A stretch of 64,000 bases of DNA from assembly GCF_004210375.1 (NCBI RefSeq), contig NC_134833.1, forward strand, positions 49,966,782 to 50,030,781, read 5' to 3'. The notes under the pieces are model-generated. The model searched no databases, was not told the DNA's origin, and saw only the letters and a list, made by a program, of their open reading frames with translations. Origin of the DNA: Tachypleus tridentatus. Lineage: Eukaryota > Arthropoda > Merostomata > Xiphosura > Limulidae. Positions 59,490 through 64,000 of the stretch are shown here, one piece after another. The translations under genes were made by a program, and so were the position numbers. Numbering within the stretch: position 1 is the stretch's first letter; every line of letters starts with the position of its first letter.

Positions 59490-60483
59490 GGTGTTTGGAT
59501 TTTAAGCATCAAGGGCTTGTTCCATTGTTAGATTATCGTTTTGAAAGAAATTTTTTTGTTTAGAATAGAAATACGACTCTGTGGGTAACCGTGATTGGCA
59601 TTAACATCTATATACACTGTCAGCACTATTTATCATTAGGAAAGAATCACAGAACCTAAGTCCTGCCAACGCAATTATAGAACTTTCAACACTTTTCACT
59701 TTAAAGGAAACCAACATCAAACAACGCTATAAGATTTTCATTGTTTACATTTTACCTTTCATCAACACTGAAACCATCCTTCAATGCTCGCACTTAACAC
59801 CAACAGTATTTGAAATACTTGTCGGCAAACGTAGCTCTCTTGCATGCTACATTTGGAAATTTTCGAATTTCGATTATAGTCACAGTCTAGCTTTCGTCGC
59901 ACTTTAAAATTTGATCCAATTTTGTTTCCCTCATCCAGTCACAAGCATTTGCTGGCCACAGTTTAATATAGTAGTGTATATATCCCTTCTCACTTACTAC
60001 TTGAGATTGATATGATAGGTATCTTCGATAACATTGAACATTTCATAATGAAGCTTCTGACAGACACTGCTGAATATCCCGCTCTTTTCAAATATCATTC
60101 CATTTACCTACTGTTCTACATACTCAACATAATGTCACTACACTTCTGGATCTCATGTGCTGGCGCAATCATTAAATTCATATGACCAACATATTTTGCA
60201 TATCCGTGTTTTACAAATGTCTCTGCAGAGTTGAGTCTTATAAAGTGGCTAATTACTGTAATGTCTCATATTGCGCAGTCATTTGTATGATTCATCACTT
60301 TCCTTTATATTTTTCATATGTCACACATTTCTTTCTGGAAGAGACCGATAGCTCATTAACTTTAGAAACTGTTTAGCAACGCTTTATAATTTATATTGCA
60401 TACAGAGAACAATATATTATTAAATAGCACAGCTGGCTGTTGTTCCAGATGATACATATTATGACTTTTTGCTCCAACTACAA
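59490..60483. other. No recognised gene
   Basis: Less AT-biased than most of the window, especially 59600-60180, but every frame on both strands is broken within about 65 codons and none matches a domain I know. Confidence 0.4.
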
Positions 60484-60762
60484 GGCCAGACATGGCCAGG
60501 TGGATTAAGGCGTTCGACTCGTAATCCAAGGGTTGCGGGTTATAATCACCATCGCACCACACATGCTCGCCCTTTCAGCCGTGGGGGTGTTATAATGTCA
60601 CGGTCAGGCGCACTATTCGTTGGTAAAAGAGTAGCCCAAGAGTTGGCGGTGGGTGGTGATGACTAGCTGCCTTCCTTCTAGTCTTACACTCCAAAATTTG
60701 GAACAGCTAGCGCAGATGGTCCTCGTGTAGCTTTGCGCGAAATTCAAAAAATAAACAAACAT
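60484..60762 (+). mobile_element. SINE family A, full length
   Basis: GGCCAGACATGGCCAGGTGG head, TTCGACTCGTAATCCAAGGG loop, TTGCGGGTTATAATCACCAT damaged B-box, intact body (GCGGTGGGTGGTGATGACTA), GCTAGCGCAGATGGTCCTCG and GTAGCTTTGCGCGAAATTC, then an AAAC-rich tail. Three frames across it on both strands are not genes. Confidence 0.94.
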
Positions 60763-60767
60763 TATAT

Positions 60768-60890
60768 ATTTAAAAACGGCTGGTATGGGTAGAGAAAGCA
60801 CTAGTAAAGGAGCGAAGAAGGTCGCAACGTTGTTCGCTCCTCTGCTAGCGCTATCTCTATCCATACCACCCGTTTTAAAATATATAATTT
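60768..60890. mobile_element. Foldback (MITE-like) element, copy 3
   Basis: Left arm ATATTTAAAAACGGCTGGTA / TGGGTAGAGAAAGCACTAG pairs with right arm GCTATCTCTATCCATACCAC / CCGTTTTAAAATAT. An inner stem pairs GGAGCGAA with TTCGCTCC around GCAACGTTG. It shares the AACGGNTGGTATGGGTA core with copies at 20.2 and 20.7 kb and abuts the SINE tail. Plus frame 60785-61006 and minus frame 60613-60864 across it are artefacts of the palindrome. Confidence 0.9.
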
Positions 60891-61900
60891 TCTCTAAAAG
60901 TGGGTTTTCTCGTTATCATGAAATAAACAAACATCTAAATGCAAAAGTGGAATTATTTATCATTTCACTCAAAACACTAAAACATCATTGTATAGATGGA
61001 GAGTGAATTCCGCTTTATATTCAACATTCACATACTTAGATTGAAAAGTATTTTCAAACAATAAAGCTTAAACTATATTTAAGAATTAGTTGAATGTACA
61101 GCACTTAGACACCATGTGCAGTAGTCTAAATAGTAATCAGTGACAATGTACTTCTTCCATGCCTTTTTATGAGGAATACGTAACTCATACTCCTTGTATT
61201 TCTTTTTATATCTTGCTTCGAGAAATGGAAAACTGATTGATCCTGTAACTCTTCCTCCGATGTATGGCAGTTCGTGGACCTTGCACGTGTCTTATCAAAG
61301 TGTTTTTAGGAGAAATAATAAAATTTTAGTTCTTTCTGCATTTCGTTTTTGGAAATGTAAGAAAAAAGGAACGTTACCATGCTAATCAGTTATGTAAATG
61401 ATAATCAGTATCTCATATTTCATAAAAACGCAGAGCCGTATATCTAAGTTGCAGTCACAAAAACAATTATAATATCTGTACAATGATATTACGTAATAAT
61501 GTGTCAAACAAAATTTTGATAACTATAAGCTGTACAACAACGTATTTGATTTTGGTTTTGGGCCATAAAAATCAATCATGTTACTTGTTACAGTTTAGTT
61601 GAATACCACTTTTGTCTTAATCACATATAGACAGCGTTTAATGCCTTTTATCCCATAATCCCGACACTTTGACAATGCTTGAAACCACGACTTGTATATA
61701 TGTATATGAACAATTACAGGTAGTAATGTGAGTACGTGTGATTTGTGAGTAGATTCTGCCTGAAGCTTTCCAACAATGTGCCTATCATACCCATTTCCTA
61801 AACCATTAAACGAAATAGCTCACAGGAGCCTTTCGGTGGAGAACTATGCATACGTAATATTTCCTAAGGCAAAGAAGCAATATTACCCGTTAAACATCCC
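60891..61900. other. No recognised feature
   Basis: AT-rich DNA. The plus-strand frame 61776-61961 is 61 codons and overlaps the candidate exon at 61908 in another frame; no domain was recognised. Confidence 0.4.
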
Positions 61901-61907
61901 CCTGCAG

Positions 61908-61966
61908 TTGGCAGAAGAACACCAGCGACAAGGAACACCAACGTTTCTATTGCCGTGTTAATGATG
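61908..61966 (+). CDS. Possible internal exon, 59 bp, compatible with the 45.2-kb exon
   Basis: The acceptor CCCCCTGCAG (61898-61907) and donor ATG|GTAAGC (61966/61967) bound a segment. Entered in phase 1 it is fully open: one split codon, then GRRTPATRNTNVSIAVLMM, leaving in phase 0. The phase-1 entry fits the donor at 45270. The hydrophobic NVSIAVLMM run resembles the first beta strand of a periplasmic-binding-type receptor domain (ANF_receptor), often found soon after a signal peptide. That resemblance is weak and the exon is tiny. Chance AG...GT pairs are expected in any kilobase, so this remains a proposal. Confidence 0.2.
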
Positions 61967-62521
61967 GTAAGCCTAAATCTCTTTATTGGAGCACTACACT
62001 ACAGAAAGTGACATGCTATTAACATTGATGTTTCAACTCCCAACGGTGTCGAGCGCAATCGTAAGAAATTTTGCGTCCGATACTAAAGGACTTCGTGGCT
62101 AGAAATTTCATATTTCAGCTTAATTTAAGAATGTCAATATTAATATTTTAAAAATTTGATAAAAGAGCAAATTTCTTACATACTTAAGATATTTATAGTG
62201 GACAATTGTTTCAATCGCTTGGTTTTAATTATAAACAACCTTCATTGACAATTCGACATCTTATAAAATTACGACCTCACTTGGAATTTAGTATTTTCAA
62301 ATTATTGCTACGTTAATTAACGTACTTTAAGCGAAAAACTTTCGAATTTGGGCGAAAACTTTCAAACTGTTGTTCATATTCTACAGTGCTTTTCTATTAA
62401 AGTTATTTACATTTTACGTTTTATATATTAATTCCACTTCAAAAATGAACAAATAAAACAAAAGGCTAACTCTTCCTTTTAGTGTCTCAATTGTTTTAAA
62501 GTTTAAAAGATATCTTTGCAA
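61967..62521. other. AT-rich DNA, nothing recognised
   Basis: No further exon, repeat or element identified. Confidence 0.45.
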
Positions 62522-62529
62522 GAAAATTG

Positions 62530-62802
62530 GTTAGATTTGTTTGGAATTTCGCGCAAAGCTACACGAGGGTTATCTTCGCTAGCCGTCCCTAATTCAGCAG
62601 TGTAAGACTAGAAGGAAGGCAGTTAATCATCACCTCCCACCACCAACTCTTGGGCTACTCTTTTACCAACGAATAGTGGGGTTGACCGTCACATTATAAA
62701 GCTCTCACGGCTGAAAGGGCGAGCATATTTGATGTGACAGTGATTCGAACCCTCGGATTATGAGTCGAGATTTTTAGCCATCTGGTAATGCTGGTGGCAC
62801 AT
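62530..62802 (-). mobile_element. SINE family A with target-site duplication
   Basis: Reverse copy: TTGGAATTTCGCGCAAAGCT, ACACGAGGGTTATCTTCGCT, TCACCTCCCACCACCAACTC, GTGATTCGAACCCTCGGATT. About nine bases between B-box and anticodon arm are lost. The 8-base duplication GAAAATTG lies at 62522-62529 and 62803-62810. Confidence 0.92.
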
Positions 62803-62810
62803 GAAAATTG

Positions 62811-64000
62811 CTTTTAGAAATGTGTGAGAAAAATATATTATTCCTGAGGTTAACCCTATCTTAACAAAACTCGTTTTGCGACAAAACAAATATTGTTGCT
62901 CGACGATGGACGTTACTTGACCGGCTTACATCTAATTCTTAAATTTAAAAAAAAAATGAGTTAAAGATGCCATTGTTTTGTAATGTTAATATCGATGTGA
63001 CTAAATTAGATCTTCTGAATTTACTATATTTGGAGAGCGGAAGAGGCCTTTATTTCGAATTTGCACAATTTTCTAGCCTAGCCCTATGTTTAAGAAAACA
63101 CCTTGTGTTTGTATAAACACTGGATGAAACAAGTATATTGATAAAGTCGTTTAATTATTAGTTTATGTTGCAGTAATCCCCAGAGAGTTGTACAACAGTT
63201 GTAAATTGATTGTGCGCTGTACTACTAGTCTTTATGAAGTGGCATTACTTGTAATAGGAAAACACTTAAGTCATCAATTTTTTGTTTCCTTGGGTTCAAA
63301 TGATTTAACTTGTCTGTGAGAAGAATATTCTCCAGATGTTTCACACAATAATGATTCGATTCTGACATAGAGTGTTGTATGAAAACAATGGAACATACAC
63401 TGATCTTACCAATTCGAACCTCCATGGACAACAAAAGTCACCGAAAGTGTCAAGTTTCATGTAGGACGGTAGTCCAAAGAAGACAACTTATCTGGATGAC
63501 AAGACTCTAGAGACTATGTTGTCATGAATTATGAATCACCGTTTTCTCAAAAATTCACCACCATAAGTCTGTGGTCGGTCCGGCAATCCCAGAGGGAAAC
63601 GTCACCGAATGCTGAGTTAGAAAATACCTCTCCGGCTGTCACTAGAAGTCTCTCTCTTTCTCTCTTTCGTTTATTGATTTCCTTTAAGTGAATTACAAAG
63701 GCAGATGGTCCCTGCAACAGCAAGGGCAACAGCGGCTACTGCGTTAAGACATTTGGCGCTCCTCTGCTGCCACTGTTTGGCTCGTCCTGTTTCGCTAGAG
63801 AATTAGCTTTTCTTGTTTGTAGCTCCTATTGTCGCTGTAACCTTGCTTAAGTGCACGTGCTTCTACTGGTTTCCATGGATACTAACTTCTTTTCTTGACC
63901 TCAGGAGAAAGAAGATCTCTAACTCCATCACGTCCTCTGTCTTCATTTGAAGGAACCTTGTCTTTCTACTAATGACATCACCTCATGGTGAAGTCGTCAG
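62811..64000. other. Unassigned right end, GC-richer after 63.4 kb
   Basis: From about 63420 the sequence is clearly less AT-biased. A minus-strand frame (63547-63729) contains DCRTDHRLMVVNF, which resembles the C-terminal SDH/TDHRL block of LINE endonucleases, but its neighbours do not support a longer match. The minus frame 63225-63434 is unassigned. On the plus strand a strong 3' splice signature (TACTAAC, pyrimidine tract, CTCAG) ends at 63904. The sequence after it stays open for only 23 codons in the best frame. Confidence 0.35.

Noticed and set aside
60469..61006. Three frames on both strands around 60.5-61.0 kb
   Set aside because: They run through a SINE and a palindromic foldback element; similar peptides on opposite strands result from the inverted repeat.
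63547..63729. LINE endonuclease end (DCRTDHRLMVVNF)
   Set aside because: One short motif resembles the TDHRL block, but neither upstream endonuclease motifs nor a following reverse transcriptase could be found.

Overview
The window is animal nuclear DNA, AT-rich, with no dense gene content, no rRNA and no intact tRNA gene. It is dominated by transposable-element remains and short tandem repeats. Two tRNA-derived SINE families recur: family A with a CTCGTAA anticodon-like loop and family B with a CTTACAA loop. With the foldback and retroelement families present, they closely resemble repeats I associate with horseshoe crab genomes (Limulus/Tachypleus/Carcinoscorpius). That assignment is from memory and needs a database check. 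Most long open frames are chance or repeat-derived. The window looks like intergenic or large-intron DNA of a big, repeat-rich chelicerate genome.

Layout. 1-17.5 kb: AT-rich DNA with SINEs (2.9, 5.2, 6.0, 8.3, 9.4 kb) and four minisatellites (8.8, 11.1-11.7, 13.3-14.0, 16.1-16.4 kb). 17.5-22.6 kb: a transposon graveyard holding a Tc1/mariner transposase relic (-), a Penelope-like reverse transcriptase relic (-), a foldback element, a Jockey-like LINE reverse transcriptase relic (+) interrupted by another foldback element, and a SINE. 22.6-43 kb: AT-rich DNA with SINE copies, a 46-bp minisatellite at 26.1 kb, a third foldback family at 32.3 kb, 61-bp repeats at 33.2 kb, and an unexplained GC-richer block at 34.0-34.9 kb flanked by diverged direct repeats. 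A 30-base sequence able to form two competing perfect hairpins lies at 40.5 kb.

44.7-45.3 kb is the best candidate for host gene sequence: a promoter-like block with an X-box-like motif, then a short plus-strand first coding exon encoding a typical signal peptide and ending at a consensus GTAAGT donor in phase 1. A compatible 59-base exon lies at 61.9 kb, but nothing proves that the two belong together.

53.06-59.49 kb is a degenerate Ty3/Gypsy retrotransposon array on the minus strand. Four LTR copies in one orientation alternate with three internal segments (gag-protease-integrase; integrase; reverse transcriptase/RNase H). Protease is followed by integrase with no reverse transcriptase between, as in Gmr1-type elements. 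The array looks like LTR-sharing tandem copies that decayed independently. The last 4 kb hold SINEs, a foldback element and a GC-richer unassigned end with one strong 3' splice-site signature.

The mobile elements are dead or non-autonomous, and no pathway or operon is present. The possible host gene would run left to right from about 45.2 kb and probably beyond the window.
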